A stretch of 64,000 nucleotides of DNA. It comes from AB-629-J13 sp964496365 (GTDB taxonomy: Bacteria > Fidelibacterota > Marinisomatia > Marinisomatales > AB-629-J13). Positions 37,414 through 47,874 of this stretch are shown here, piece after piece (positions within the stretch are counted from its first letter, which is position 1; each line of letters starts with the position of its first letter). The translations under genes were made by a program, and so were the position numbers. The stretch is taken from positions 1 to 64,000 of the forward strand of contig CAZBZK010000002.1 of assembly GCA_964496365.1 (NCBI GenBank). The letters run 5' to 3'. The notes under the pieces were generated by a model. That model was not told the origin of the DNA. It did not search any database and saw only the letters and a list, made by a program, of their open reading frames with translations.

Positions 37414-38750
37414 GGATAAACCTTCCCGATCCATCCGGATTCGCAGAATGCTTTTATTCCGTCACTCAAGTACGGTTAAATGAACCCGTAACCGGAATCA
37501 CTACAGATAGCCGGAATGTAAAATCGGGAGATTTGTACATTGCATTATCCGGTCAGCGTACTGATGGACATAATTTTGTCCATACTGTTGAATTAGAAGG
37601 ATGTAAGGCGGTGTTGGTGTCAAAATTTCAAAATAAATGCAAAACTATTCAACAAATAAAGGTTGATAATCCTCTCAACACTTTAGGATTAATTGCAAAA
37701 CACTGGAGAAATAATGTAACCATTCCTATTATTGGAATCACCGGCACCAATGGTAAAACCACAACAAAAGAATTAATTAAGCATATATTCAGTGCAGACA
37801 AAAATGTACACGCCACGGAAGGAAATTATAATACGTCTGTTGGTGTGCCTTTAACTTTATTAACATTAACCGCCTCTCACGATATTTCCGTTTTAGAATT
37901 GGGTGCAAATCAACGTGGTGATATCCGATATTTGTGTGAAATATCAAATCCAACTCATGGACTCATTACCAATATTGCTCCTGCACATTTAGAAGGGTTT
38001 GGTTCGGTAGATGATATCGCAGCTGAAAAAGGAGAATTATTCAGGTCTATACATGAAGGATTTTCTTTTATAAACTGTGCGGATGAAAGAATCAATTCCT
38101 TGCCTAATTCGGGAAAAAAAATCTCATTTGGGCTAACTCCTGACTGTGATTTTCCCGCTGATATTATCTCAGAAAATGATGGGAACCTTCTATTAATCAT
38201 TGACTCAGAAGAAATTCCAATTGATTCAAGAAATTTATCTTTTTTGAAAAATGTTATTTCAGCAGCAGCTGTTACGGTCACATTGGGAACTGATTGGAAT
38301 GTGTTTCGGGAAAGGATATCTACGTTTTCACCTCCCAAGGGTAGGTGCCAAGTTAACACATACAATAACATAACCGTTATTGATGACACATACAATGCAA
38401 ATCTTGAATCTACAATTGCTGCCATTGATTATTTACAAGCATTTGGAGGAGATGGACGAAATATATTCGTTTTCGGAGATATGTATGAATTGGGTCATGA
38501 TTCAGAAAATCATCATCGTGAAATAGGAAAAAAATGTAAGAATTCACAATTGGATGCTGTGTATTTGGTCGGGGATGATACTCGATTTACGGATATTGAA
38601 ATGAATGCAAAAATCTCTCATTATTACTTTTCATCGAAAACAGAGTTAACGCTTAACCTAAAAAAATCTTTACGGGAAGGGGATAAAGTTTTAGTCAAAG
38701 GTTCCAGGGGAATGGCAATGGAAACGGTCATTCAAGGATTATTCAACTGA
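37410..38750 (+). CDS. murF: UDP-MurNAc-tripeptide D-alanyl-D-alanine ligase MurF
   Basis: The protein has 446 residues. ATP site GITGTNGKTTTKEL (K116), the LELGANQRGDI block, and DDTYNANLES near residue 330 are all Mur ligase features. It adds D-Ala-D-Ala to complete the pentapeptide. Neither ddl nor alr is in the window. Overlaps mraY by 1 nt. Confidence 0.95.
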   Translation: MRINLPDPSGFAECFYSVTQVRLNEPVTGITTDSRNVKSGDLYIALSGQRTDGHNFVHTVELEGCKAVLVSKFQNKCKTIQQIKVDNPLNTLGLIAKHWRNNVTIPIIGITGTNGKTTTKELIKHIFSADKNVHATEGNYNTSVGVPLTLLTLTASHDISVLELGANQRGDIRYLCEISNPTHGLITNIAPAHLEGFGSVDDIAAEKGELFRSIHEGFSFINCADERINSLPNSGKKISFGLTPDCDFPADIISENDGNLLLIIDSEEIPIDSRNLSFLKNVISAAAVTVTLGTDWNVFRERISTFSPPKGRCQVNTYNNITVIDDTYNANLESTIAAIDYLQAFGGDGRNIFVFGDMYELGHDSENHHREIGKKCKNSQLDAVYLVGDDTRFTDIEMNAKISHYYFSSKTELTLNLKKSLREGDKVLVKGSRGMAMETVIQGLFN

Positions 38751-39853
38751 TGCTTTATCATTTTCTGTATCCTCTCAAATCCTACTGGTCTGTATTGAAC
38801 CTATTTCAATACATTACATTTAGATCTGCGATGGCAGCGATCGTCGCATTATTGATTAGTTTTATTTTTGGTCCTAAGGTCATCCACATGCTCAATGTTC
38901 ACCATATTGGTGAAAAGATTAGATCTACCGGACCAAAAACCCATCAACGAAAACAGGGAACACCCACAATGGGAGGAGTACTCATTATATTGGCTGTACT
39001 CCTCCCAACCTTGTTATTGGCAGACCTTACCAGTCCATTTATCCAGATTATTTTATTTTCTACCATTTGGATGGGATTCATAGGATTTTTAGATGATTAT
39101 TTAAAAGTCATTTTGAAAATTGAAAAAGGATTGATCGCTAGATATAAATTAATGGGTCAACTCCTGTTGGGAATCGTTATCAGTTATTGGATATTTTCAA
39201 ACGGAAATTGGGCTGGGATTTATTCCTACATACCGGTTCCATTTTTTAAGAATTTTAATTTGGATTTTGGAATTCTATATCCTTTGGTCATTATATTTGT
39301 GATTACTGGGACATCGAATGCCGTAAACTTAACCGACGGATTGGATGGATTGGCTGCAGGATTATTAGCGATATCTTTTACCGTATTTGGTGCAATCGCC
39401 TATTTATCGGGGAGAGTTGATTTTTCAGATTATTTGAATATTTATTACCTTCCCGGTGCAGGGGAATTATTTATTTTTACCTCTGCAATGGCGGGGGCGT
39501 GTCTTGGGTTTTTATGGTTTAACTCTGCACCGGCTCAGATGTTTATGGGAGATGTGGGTTCCTTATCCACGGGTGCTGCATTAGGAACCCTTGCAATTTT
39601 ATTAAAAAAAGAGTTGTTATTGGTTATTATCGGAGGAGTATTTGTTTGGGAAGCTATGTCAGTCCTTTTGCAAGTGGGATATTTTAAATGGACAAAAAGA
39701 ATGAAAGGAGAAGGGAAGCGATTATTAAACATGTCCCCAATTCATCATCATTATGAGTTAGCAGGATGGCATGAAACCAAAGTCGTCGTTCGATTTTGGA
39801 TCATCGGAATTTTGTTAGCATTGTTTTCACTCACAACTTTTAAGATAAGATAA
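38750..39853 (+). CDS. mraY: Phospho-MurNAc-pentapeptide transferase MraY
   Basis: The protein has 367 residues and about 10 membrane helices. GTPTMGGVLII, FLDDYLKV and NLTDGLDGLAAG carry the catalytic aspartates, and FMGDVGSL and MSPIHHHYELAGW complete the family set. It makes lipid I at the inner membrane. Overlaps murD by 1 nt. Confidence 0.96.
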   Translation: MLYHFLYPLKSYWSVLNLFQYITFRSAMAAIVALLISFIFGPKVIHMLNVHHIGEKIRSTGPKTHQRKQGTPTMGGVLIILAVLLPTLLLADLTSPFIQIILFSTIWMGFIGFLDDYLKVILKIEKGLIARYKLMGQLLLGIVISYWIFSNGNWAGIYSYIPVPFFKNFNLDFGILYPLVIIFVITGTSNAVNLTDGLDGLAAGLLAISFTVFGAIAYLSGRVDFSDYLNIYYLPGAGELFIFTSAMAGACLGFLWFNSAPAQMFMGDVGSLSTGAALGTLAILLKKELLLVIIGGVFVWEAMSVLLQVGYFKWTKRMKGEGKRLLNMSPIHHHYELAGWHETKVVVRFWIIGILLALFSLTTFKIR

Positions 39854-41223
39854 TGGATATTTTAAACCAAATTCCCTCCTCGCTTAAAAACAAAAATGTT
39901 TCCATACTTGGGATGGGAATTAGTGGTTTGGGTGCAGCGAAATTGTTAACTCATGTAGGTGCGAACGTATTTGTAAGTGAAAAATCGAATATGGAATTAT
40001 CTTCTGACTATCCCAAAATTTTATCTAAAAAGGGGATTCATTTTGAGCTGGGAATCCATAGCGATGAACTTTTTAACTGCGACCTAATCGTTGTTTCGCC
40101 CGGAATTGCGAAAAATACAGAAGTGATTCAAAAAGCAATAAACAAAAATATCCCCATTATTGGTGAATTGGAATTGGGATTTTGGTTCACTAATGCCCCT
40201 ATTATTGCTGTGACAGGTTCCAATGGGAAAACCACAACATCGAAATTATTAGAATCTATCTGCCAAACTGAGTCGATTCATGGTGTGTTAGCTGGAAATG
40301 TTGGAACTTCTTTTTGTGAAGTTGTGCTCAATGATTTATTAAAACCGGACACAAAAAGGTTATTTATACTTGAAGTATCCAGTTTTCAGACTGAATTTTT
40401 GAATCATTTTTCTCCTTTTATCGGTATTTTTCTAAATATAACACCTGATCATTTGAATCGTCATGGAAGTATGGAAAATTATATTCGGGCTAAAATACAA
40501 ATGTCCATCAATCAAAATGAAAATTCCTATGTGGTTTACAACGAAAATGATGGAAATCTTAAACACGTTTTAGAACCTATTCAATCTCATAAAATTCCTT
40601 TTAGTCTTGATCCGGATCAATCATTTCGTTTCGGTCTTAATCAAACAAAACTCATAAACAAAAATCATGAGAAATTTATTTCTCTTGACGAAATACAGTT
40701 AATCGGTAACCATAATTACTCGAATATAATTGCAGCGGCAACAGCGGCTCATTTATTGGGAATTAAAGATGAACACATTTCCAAATCTATTTCCAATTTT
40801 CTACCAATTTCCCATCGAATGGAGCATTTCCATTCTGAAAATGGTATTCAATTTATAAACGATTCAAAGGCAACCAATGTGGATGCAGTAGCCTGTGCTC
40901 TATCAAGCTTTGAACGATCAATTATTTTAATCATGGGGGGGCAATTCAAAGGTGGAAATTTAAATGAACTCCTTCCACATACTCATAAAATAAAATCCAT
41001 CATTGCGTTTGGGGAGGCTCAGGAACTGATTGCGTCAAAATTTAGGGATGCGGCGAGATTGATGCGTTGTAATAATCTCGAAGAATCGGTAATCCTGAGC
41101 CGCAAAATTGCTCAGTCGGGAGATGTAGTATTATTGTCTCCCGGTTGTGCTAGTTTTGACCAATTTGAAAATTATGAAGAGAGAGGCAATTGTTTCAAAA
41201 ATTTAGTTTTATCAGGAGATTAA
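39853..41223 (+). CDS. murD: UDP-MurNAc-L-alanine:D-glutamate ligase MurD
   Basis: The protein has 456 residues. An N-terminal Rossmann domain (SILGMGISGLGAAKLL), ATP site VTGSNGKTTTSK (K126), the NDSKATNVDA block and the late SPGCASFDQFENYEERG motif are all present. Its last codons carry the AGGAG ribosome binding site of ftsW. Confidence 0.95.
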   Translation: MDILNQIPSSLKNKNVSILGMGISGLGAAKLLTHVGANVFVSEKSNMELSSDYPKILSKKGIHFELGIHSDELFNCDLIVVSPGIAKNTEVIQKAINKNIPIIGELELGFWFTNAPIIAVTGSNGKTTTSKLLESICQTESIHGVLAGNVGTSFCEVVLNDLLKPDTKRLFILEVSSFQTEFLNHFSPFIGIFLNITPDHLNRHGSMENYIRAKIQMSINQNENSYVVYNENDGNLKHVLEPIQSHKIPFSLDPDQSFRFGLNQTKLINKNHEKFISLDEIQLIGNHNYSNIIAAATAAHLLGIKDEHISKSISNFLPISHRMEHFHSENGIQFINDSKATNVDAVACALSSFERSIILIMGGQFKGGNLNELLPHTHKIKSIIAFGEAQELIASKFRDAARLMRCNNLEESVILSRKIAQSGDVVLLSPGCASFDQFENYEERGNCFKNLVLSGD

Positions 41224-41227
41224 AAAT

Positions 41228-42382
41228 TTGGGACAATTAAATATAATAAAAAAAAATATTGATCATGTATTTCTTGGAGAAATTTTATTATTGACTGCTT
41301 TGGGAATTGTAATGCTATACAGTGCAAGTTCTGCCCATTCTATATTGATTAGTGATGGAAAAACAAATTCAATTTATTTGATGGGACATATAAAAAGATT
41401 GGGAATTGCATTGGCGGGAATGACTGCCTTTATTTTCATTGATTACCGAAAGCTTAAAAAATACGCACCGATTCTCATTTATATTTCATTCGGTCTATTG
41501 ATATTAGGATTAATTATAAAATTTATTTCCAAGGACACATTCCCTGCACGTTGGCTCCATTTTGGACCTTTTACCTTTCAAACATCTGATTTTGCTCGTT
41601 TGTCTATTCTAATCTACTTAGCTGCCTATTTGGATACTCACCAACAAAAAATCCAAAATTTTACCTATGGACTCCTCCCTCCCATTTTAATATTAATGGG
41701 AATCACCGGGCTCATTGTTTTGCAACCAGATTTTAGCACTGGGATGGTAATTATGTTAATCGGATTCGTGGTTTTATTTGTCGGAGGAGCAAAATTATCT
41801 CAACTAACCGCTTGTGCCTCTGTCGGGTTGGTGGTTTCCATACCTGTCCTATTGCTAAAACCATACAGACTAAATCGAGTTATCGCTTGGCTTAACCGTG
41901 AAGAATATAATTTATCGGATAATTATCAAGCGATTCAATCCTTAATCAGTTTGGGAAATGGAAAATTTTTTGGGATGGGGTTAGGTAATAGCATCCAGAA
42001 AGATCAGTTTTTACCCACGCCACATACAGATTTTATTTTTGCAATTATCGGAGAAGAAACCGGGTTTTTAGGGGGAATGATTTTGTTATTCTTGTTCGTC
42101 CTGATTTATAAAAGAGGAATTAAAATTGCCCGAGATTGTACGGACCCTTTTGGCATATTACTGGCAATTGGGATCGGATTTAATTTAATTTGTTATGCTT
42201 TTATTAATGTTGCGGTTGTAACGGGTATTTTTCCTGTTACCGGTTTGCAGATTCCGTTGGTCAGTTATGGAGGTTCTGGATTGGTGATTACCTTAATTGA
42301 AGTAGGGATTATATTAAATATTAGTCAGGGTAAACGGTCTGTAAATTTATCCAAGTTTGTTACAAAGAGAATTCATGGATGA
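41228..42382 (+). CDS. ftsW: Lipid II polymerase FtsW, TTG start
   Basis: The protein has 384 residues and about 10 membrane helices. VMLYSASS in helix 1, the QPDFSTG motif and PLVSYGGSGL near the end place it in the SEDS family. The start is TTG at 41228, supported by AGGAG at 41214-41218, 9 nt upstream, and by the lack of an ATG before the first helix. Works with FtsI in septal synthesis. Confidence 0.93.
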   Translation: MGQLNIIKKNIDHVFLGEILLLTALGIVMLYSASSAHSILISDGKTNSIYLMGHIKRLGIALAGMTAFIFIDYRKLKKYAPILIYISFGLLILGLIIKFISKDTFPARWLHFGPFTFQTSDFARLSILIYLAAYLDTHQQKIQNFTYGLLPPILILMGITGLIVLQPDFSTGMVIMLIGFVVLFVGGAKLSQLTACASVGLVVSIPVLLLKPYRLNRVIAWLNREEYNLSDNYQAIQSLISLGNGKFFGMGLGNSIQKDQFLPTPHTDFIFAIIGEETGFLGGMILLFLFVLIYKRGIKIARDCTDPFGILLAIGIGFNLICYAFINVAVVTGIFPVTGLQIPLVSYGGSGLVITLIEVGIILNISQGKRSVNLSKFVTKRIHG

Positions 42383-43472
42383 AATTAGAATACTCATCGC
42401 AGGAGGCGGCACTGGAGGACATCTTTTCCCGGCGATTGCCATCGGAGAGAAAATCCAGCATCAATATCCAGATGCAATTATTCATTATATGGGCTCGCTA
42501 TTCGGAATTGAGTCAAAGGTATTACCGGTGAAAGCTCTTCCTCATACTCTATTACCCATCAAGGGATTGCAACGAAATTTATCTTTTCACTCTTTAATAA
42601 AAAATATCACACTTCCGTATTATTATTATAAATCAACCATGATGGCACAAAATTATATCAATCAATTTTTTCCTCAAGTTGTGGTTGGAACTGGTGGTTA
42701 CGCAAGTGCAATTCCCGTAAAATTTGCCTTGAAAAATAATATTCCTGTGGTACTTCAAGAGCAAAATTCATATCCAGGACTTACCACCCGATTGTATGCA
42801 AATAAAGCCCATATGGTTTGTATAGCTTTTGAGCAAGCTCAACACTATTTAAACAGTGAATGTTTGTTAACTGGAAATCCTATTCGAAGTGACGTCCTTT
42901 GCGGAAGTAAAAAAAATGGAATGCTACAATTTCAATTTAGCGAATCCTTCGATACCTTATTTGTGTTTGGTGGAAGTCAGGGTTCTATGGTGTTAAATCG
43001 TTTAATGGAACAATCCATTCAACAGTTAAAAAAATCTAATATTCAAATTTTATGGCAGACTGGTGTCCGCCATTTCAACCGGTATAAACAGTTTGATTCT
43101 GAATTTATTCGCATCGTTCCATTTATTGATGGTATGGCTGATGCTTATGCGATCAGTGACCTAGTCGTGTCTCGTTCCGGTGCGTTAGCTGTATCGGAAC
43201 TTATTTCTGTAGGCAAACCGAGCATTTTAATTCCCTTCCCTTCTGCAGCTGAAAATCATCAGTTTAAAAATGCAGAATCTTTATCTACCAATGAAGCTGC
43301 CACCATTTTAAATGAAAAAAATTTGAATGCATCCGTTTTAATTAATACCATTAAAGCATTATTGAGAGATAAATCAAAATTAAAATCCATGGGAATGAAA
43401 GCAAAAGCAATGAGCAAACCAAATGCCACCCAACATATTGCTGACCAAATAATCAAACTCGCTCTTGCCTAA
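42375..43472 (+). CDS. murG: Lipid II synthase MurG (UDP-GlcNAc transferase)
   Basis: The protein has 365 residues from the ATG at 42375, which overlaps the ftsW stop (ATGGATGA) and begins MDEIRILIAGGGTGGHLFPA as MurG should. A TTG at 42357 is less likely. GGYASAIP, LQEQNSYPG, FGGSQGS and SRSGALAVSEL are family motifs. It adds GlcNAc to lipid I. Confidence 0.95.
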   Translation: MDEIRILIAGGGTGGHLFPAIAIGEKIQHQYPDAIIHYMGSLFGIESKVLPVKALPHTLLPIKGLQRNLSFHSLIKNITLPYYYYKSTMMAQNYINQFFPQVVVGTGGYASAIPVKFALKNNIPVVLQEQNSYPGLTTRLYANKAHMVCIAFEQAQHYLNSECLLTGNPIRSDVLCGSKKNGMLQFQFSESFDTLFVFGGSQGSMVLNRLMEQSIQQLKKSNIQILWQTGVRHFNRYKQFDSEFIRIVPFIDGMADAYAISDLVVSRSGALAVSELISVGKPSILIPFPSAAENHQFKNAESLSTNEAATILNEKNLNASVLINTIKALLRDKSKLKSMGMKAKAMSKPNATQHIADQIIKLALA

Positions 43473-44857
43473 TGTTTCGAAAAGTAAATAATGTACATTT
43501 TGTGGGAATCGGTGGAATAGGAATGAGTGGAATTGCAGAGTTATTATTAAATCTCGGATTTACGGTAACAGGATCAGATTTGCAGAAGTCTCCACTCACC
43601 ACCACTTTGATTGATAAAGGGGCTGATATTCAATTTGGACATAAAAAATCTAACGTATCTGATTGTGATGTTCTGGTGTATTCCAGTGCAGTTGATTGTT
43701 CAAATCCAGAAATAATTGAAGCTCAAGAAAAAAACATTCCTGTCATCAAACGTGCGGAAATGTTAGGGGAATTAATCGCTGTAAAACCCACCAGTATAGC
43801 GGTGGGCGGCACCCATGGAAAAACGTCAACAACTTCACTGATTGGCACCGTATTGACTGAAGCACACTTAGAACCAACACTTGTAGTTGGTGGACATGTA
43901 AAAAATATTGATTCAGGTGCAAAACTCGGAAGGGGTGATTTTATTGTCGTGGAAGCAGATGAGTTTGACCGAAGTTTTCTCGCATTGCGTCCTACAATTA
44001 GTATCGTTACAAATATAGAATTGGAACATACAGATTGTTATCAAAATCTCACCGAATTACAAGATGCTTTTTTAACATTTTGTAACTCGGTTCCGTTTTA
44101 TGGTGCCGTAGTTGTTTGTGCCGATTCACCTGCTTTGGTAGAAATATTCCCAGATATTAGACGGTCAATTTTAACATACGGATTAACGCAACATTCAAAT
44201 GTTTCAGCAAGAAATATTGTACATTCAAAAAATAAAAGTACTTTTTTGGTAACTCGAAATAGCAATCTTCTAGGTGAAGTAGACATTGAGGTTCCCGGAA
44301 AACACAATATTACAAATGCCCTAGCTGCGGTTACTTTAGGTATGGAATTAGGCATACCATTTTCGGCAATTTCAAGAGGGATTCAGTCTTATACAGGCGT
44401 AAAACGAAGATTTGAAATCAAAGGTATCATCCATGATATTATGGTTGTGGATGATTATGCACATCATCCCACCGAAGTAAAGGCTACTTTAGAAGCGGCA
44501 AAAGACGGATGGAACCGCAGAATTGTCGTTGTGTTCCAACCCCATCTTTATTCGAGAACTCGAGATTTTTATAAAGAATTTGCTGAAGCTTTATGCAAAA
44601 CAGACATATTATTTGTTACAAATATATTCCCATCTAGGGAGAGTCCGATTGAAGGTGTCACAGGAAAATGGATTTCGGATGAAGCTACCAATCTAAATCA
44701 TACACAGTCTAATTATGTAGATAATGTTGATGAATTGACCTTGGAATTGGATGCCTGTATCGAACCAAATGACATAATCATTACCATTGGAGCAGGGAAC
44801 ATTTGGAGATTTTGTGAACAATATTTTAATCATCTATCAGAAAAAACACATCTTTAA
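43472..44857 (+). CDS. murC: UDP-N-acetylmuramate:L-alanine ligase MurC
   Basis: The protein has 461 residues. N-terminal VGIGGIGMSGIAELLL, ATP site GGTHGKTSTTS (K117), EADEFDRSFL, and DDYAHHPTEVKAT. First amino-acid ligase of the cytoplasmic wall pathway. Overlaps murG and murB by 1 nt each. Confidence 0.96.
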   Translation: MFRKVNNVHFVGIGGIGMSGIAELLLNLGFTVTGSDLQKSPLTTTLIDKGADIQFGHKKSNVSDCDVLVYSSAVDCSNPEIIEAQEKNIPVIKRAEMLGELIAVKPTSIAVGGTHGKTSTTSLIGTVLTEAHLEPTLVVGGHVKNIDSGAKLGRGDFIVVEADEFDRSFLALRPTISIVTNIELEHTDCYQNLTELQDAFLTFCNSVPFYGAVVVCADSPALVEIFPDIRRSILTYGLTQHSNVSARNIVHSKNKSTFLVTRNSNLLGEVDIEVPGKHNITNALAAVTLGMELGIPFSAISRGIQSYTGVKRRFEIKGIIHDIMVVDDYAHHPTEVKATLEAAKDGWNRRIVVVFQPHLYSRTRDFYKEFAEALCKTDILFVTNIFPSRESPIEGVTGKWISDEATNLNHTQSNYVDNVDELTLELDACIEPNDIIITIGAGNIWRFCEQYFNHLSEKTHL

Positions 44858-45777
44858 TGAATCATGGTAAGGCAATTTCCGAAATGATAAATGGCACATG
44901 TTTAATGAATGAACCCATGTCAAAACATACTACTTATGGTATTGGTGGACCTGCGTCTTTTTACATTAAACCAAAGAATGAACATGAGTTAAAATCCATT
45001 TTGTCATACGCATCTAAACATTCTATCCATGTATATTTCGTCGGTTCCGGTTCAAATTTGCTTGTGTCTGATGACGGAGTGAACGGAATTGTCATTTCTC
45101 TAGATAAAACATTGAAAAAAATAAATTTTCTAACAGACACAACCGTTTATGCTGAGGGCGGTGCTATGTTAGGAACCTTGGTAAAATTAACCGGGAAAAA
45201 TCAGTTGACTGGGTTAGAAAGTTTAATAGGAGTCCCGGGAACTTTAGGGGGAGCACTTGTAATGAATGCAGGTGCCTTTGGGGGTGAAATTTCTAAGTAT
45301 TTATTATCGGTGGATGTCCTAAATAAAAATGGCACAAAAAAACAATATAGTTCCAAGGATATTCAGTTTCACTATCGCTCTTCCAGTTTTTCAAAAGATG
45401 AAATAATTATAGGTGCTACCTTTGAATTGAAAAAAGCAGATCCATTAGAAATTCAACATAAAAAAAGAACTGCAAGTTTCGGAAGGAAATCAACCCAGCC
45501 TCTTAAAGTCCGTTCCGCTGGGAGTGTTTTTAAAAACCCTGACACGAAGGCTGCTGGATATTATATTGATAAAGCCGGATTGAAAGGTACCATAAAAGGG
45601 GGTGCAGAAATCTCAAAAAAACACGCTAATTTTTTTGTAAACCATGGAAACGCAACCGGCAATGATATAGCATATCTCATTCGACTGGCAAGAAAAACAG
45701 TTAAGGAAAAATTCGGTGTTTATCTTGAATTAGAAGTTAAAACACTCGGTTTTTTAGACGGAGCATTTGAATCATGA
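44857..45777 (+). CDS. murB: UDP-N-acetylenolpyruvoylglucosamine reductase MurB
   Basis: The protein has 306 residues. FAD-binding region (VYFVGSGSNLLVSDDG, LIGVPGTLGGALVMNAGA) and the active site with RSAGSVFKNP. It reduces the enolpyruvyl group to make UDP-MurNAc. Placement between murC and ftsQ is a common variant of the cluster. Overlaps ftsQ by 4 nt. Confidence 0.95.
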   Translation: MNHGKAISEMINGTCLMNEPMSKHTTYGIGGPASFYIKPKNEHELKSILSYASKHSIHVYFVGSGSNLLVSDDGVNGIVISLDKTLKKINFLTDTTVYAEGGAMLGTLVKLTGKNQLTGLESLIGVPGTLGGALVMNAGAFGGEISKYLLSVDVLNKNGTKKQYSSKDIQFHYRSSSFSKDEIIIGATFELKKADPLEIQHKKRTASFGRKSTQPLKVRSAGSVFKNPDTKAAGYYIDKAGLKGTIKGGAEISKKHANFFVNHGNATGNDIAYLIRLARKTVKEKFGVYLELEVKTLGFLDGAFES

Positions 45778-46535
45778 AAAACCTGTTTAAAACCTTTTTT
45801 TCCATATCATTAATTCCCATTTTTTTGAGTATGATTTCCATGTTAATCTGGGTTTCTATACAGTGGGCATCCATATCTGATTCATTAAACATTTCTAACA
45901 TAAATATTACAGGCAATACGCTCATTTCGGAAAATGAGTATTATCAACTTACGGAGAATATTCACAGTCAATCCATATTGTCAATTGATCCGGTATCCCT
46001 AGCTACCACCATTGAAAATCATTCCCATGTGAAATCCGCAAAAATCAGCCGGAAATTTCCAAATGAAATCATGATAGAAATTACAGAAAGAAAACCGTTA
46101 GCTATTTTGAACACCAAAACACCTTTATTTTTGGATACGGAAGGACTGTTAATACCATTAAGGGGATCTTTCGGTGATTATAATATTCCTGTGCTGTCTC
46201 ACATGATCAAAAATGATACTCAAATATCGGGAATTAGGAAGTTGACATCAAAATCCATAATGACTGCTCAATATATTCTACATTATATGGTAAAAAATTT
46301 TCCGACTTTATATGAAAATATTTCAGAATTACGATTGAACCAACAAGAAGATTTTGAATTTATTTTACTACACCAACCGACTAAAGTGATTTTAGGAAAA
46401 GACGATCTCAAAAGAAAACTATTTGTTTTAATGAGGTTTAATAACCAATTAATACTCCATCAAAAACAAATCACTGATTTTAAAAAACTGGATTTGCGAT
46501 ATGATAGACAAGTGATTGTTCAGGAGTGGACATGA
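45774..46535 (+). CDS. ftsQ: Cell division protein FtsQ
   Basis: The protein has 253 residues. One membrane helix at about 8-28, then a POTRA domain (INITGNTLISENEYYQL, HVKSAKISRKFPNEIMIEI) and an FtsQ beta domain. It recruits the FtsB/FtsL complex at mid-cell. Its stop overlaps the ftsA ATG (ATGA). Confidence 0.9.
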   Translation: MKNLFKTFFSISLIPIFLSMISMLIWVSIQWASISDSLNISNINITGNTLISENEYYQLTENIHSQSILSIDPVSLATTIENHSHVKSAKISRKFPNEIMIEITERKPLAILNTKTPLFLDTEGLLIPLRGSFGDYNIPVLSHMIKNDTQISGIRKLTSKSIMTAQYILHYMVKNFPTLYENISELRLNQQEDFEFILLHQPTKVILGKDDLKRKLFVLMRFNNQLILHQKQITDFKKLDLRYDRQVIVQEWT

Positions 46536-47821
46536 TAGGAAAAAGAACGTTGATGCAAAATAATTCTGTGATCGCAGGTATTGATATCGGTTCTGCGAAA
46601 TGTTGCTGTTCCATCGGAAAAATAGATCAGGATTCTGAAAAAATCAATCTGCTTGGTATTGGCGAAAGTCCATCTACAGGTATGAAAAAAGGTTCAATTA
46701 TAGATCGGGAAAAGGTAATTGAAGAAATCATGAATGCTGTCCACGAAGCAGAGTCTATGGCAAATATTAAAATTGACCATGCTCATGTCACTATTTCTGG
46801 AAATCATATACGTGGACTCAATACACAAGGAGCTATCGCAATTCATTCTAATGGACAAAATCAAATCCCCAATTCTCAATCCATTCATCAACAGGATGTT
46901 CAAAAAGTTCTGGATATGGCAAGAGCAATTTCCTTCCCTGTGGATAGAAATATCCTTCATATAATCCCACAGGAATATGTGATTGACACCATGGAAGGTG
47001 TTATGAATCCCATTGGAATGACAGGTCGCAGATTGGAAGCACGGGTACATTTAATTACGGTGGCTATTTCATCACTAACCAATATTAAAGATTGTGTTGA
47101 AGAATCGGGAATTTCTGTTGACGATATTGTATATCAGGGATTGGCATCTGCCTTGAGTGTTATCTCAAATGATGAAAAAGAGATGGGTGTTGCCGTGATA
47201 GATATTGGAGCAGATACGTCCGATTTAGTTATTTTTCTTGATGGTGGGGTCAGGCATAGTGCTGTGATTCCAATCGGCGGAAATAGTATCACCCAAGATA
47301 TCGCCATGATGCTACAAATCAGCACAACAGAAGCAGAAGACATAAAAAATAAGTTCGGGTCCGCCATTGCATCCATGTCAAGTACTGAGTTAGAATTTGA
47401 CTTGCCATCACAAACTGGGTCCTTAAACCGATCGATTAGTGAGCATGAATTATCCAGATATATTGAGGCTCGTGCAAGTGAAATCCTTCAATATATTGCC
47501 AGAGAACTGTCCAGAGCAGACATAAATGGATCCTTGACTTATGGGATTGTTCTCACAGGTGGAGGTGCACAATTAAATCACATGGCAAAACTATCTGAGG
47601 AGATTTTAAAAACAAAAACCAGAATTGGACATCCCATCCATTTCGGGAACAGTATTAATCTTGGGAAGGAACCAAAATTTTCTGCATCCTTGGGATTACT
47701 AAATTGGCAGGATTTTATCTTCACCAAAGGCAAGATTCCCAATGGAGAATTCAGAGGGATTGGCGGTGCCATCACAAAATTTTTTGAAAAACTTTTATCA
47801 TGGTTCAGAGGATTTTTTTAA
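46532..47821 (+). CDS. ftsA: Cell division protein FtsA
   Basis: The protein has 429 residues from the ATG at 46532, which has AGGAG 5 nt upstream and overlaps the ftsQ stop. Actin-like ATPase: GIDIGSAKCCCSIG, VIDIGADTSDLVIF and VLTGGGAQLNHM are the phosphate and adenosine motifs. The C-terminal FFEKLLSWFRGFF is the amphipathic membrane anchor. It tethers FtsZ to the membrane. Confidence 0.95.
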   Translation: MIGKRTLMQNNSVIAGIDIGSAKCCCSIGKIDQDSEKINLLGIGESPSTGMKKGSIIDREKVIEEIMNAVHEAESMANIKIDHAHVTISGNHIRGLNTQGAIAIHSNGQNQIPNSQSIHQQDVQKVLDMARAISFPVDRNILHIIPQEYVIDTMEGVMNPIGMTGRRLEARVHLITVAISSLTNIKDCVEESGISVDDIVYQGLASALSVISNDEKEMGVAVIDIGADTSDLVIFLDGGVRHSAVIPIGGNSITQDIAMMLQISTTEAEDIKNKFGSAIASMSSTELEFDLPSQTGSLNRSISEHELSRYIEARASEILQYIARELSRADINGSLTYGIVLTGGGAQLNHMAKLSEEILKTKTRIGHPIHFGNSINLGKEPKFSASLGLLNWQDFIFTKGKIPNGEFRGIGGAITKFFEKLLSWFRGFF

Positions 47822-47874
47822 AAATTGAATATGATAAACCACTTTAAATCACACATACCCATAAGGAGAAACTA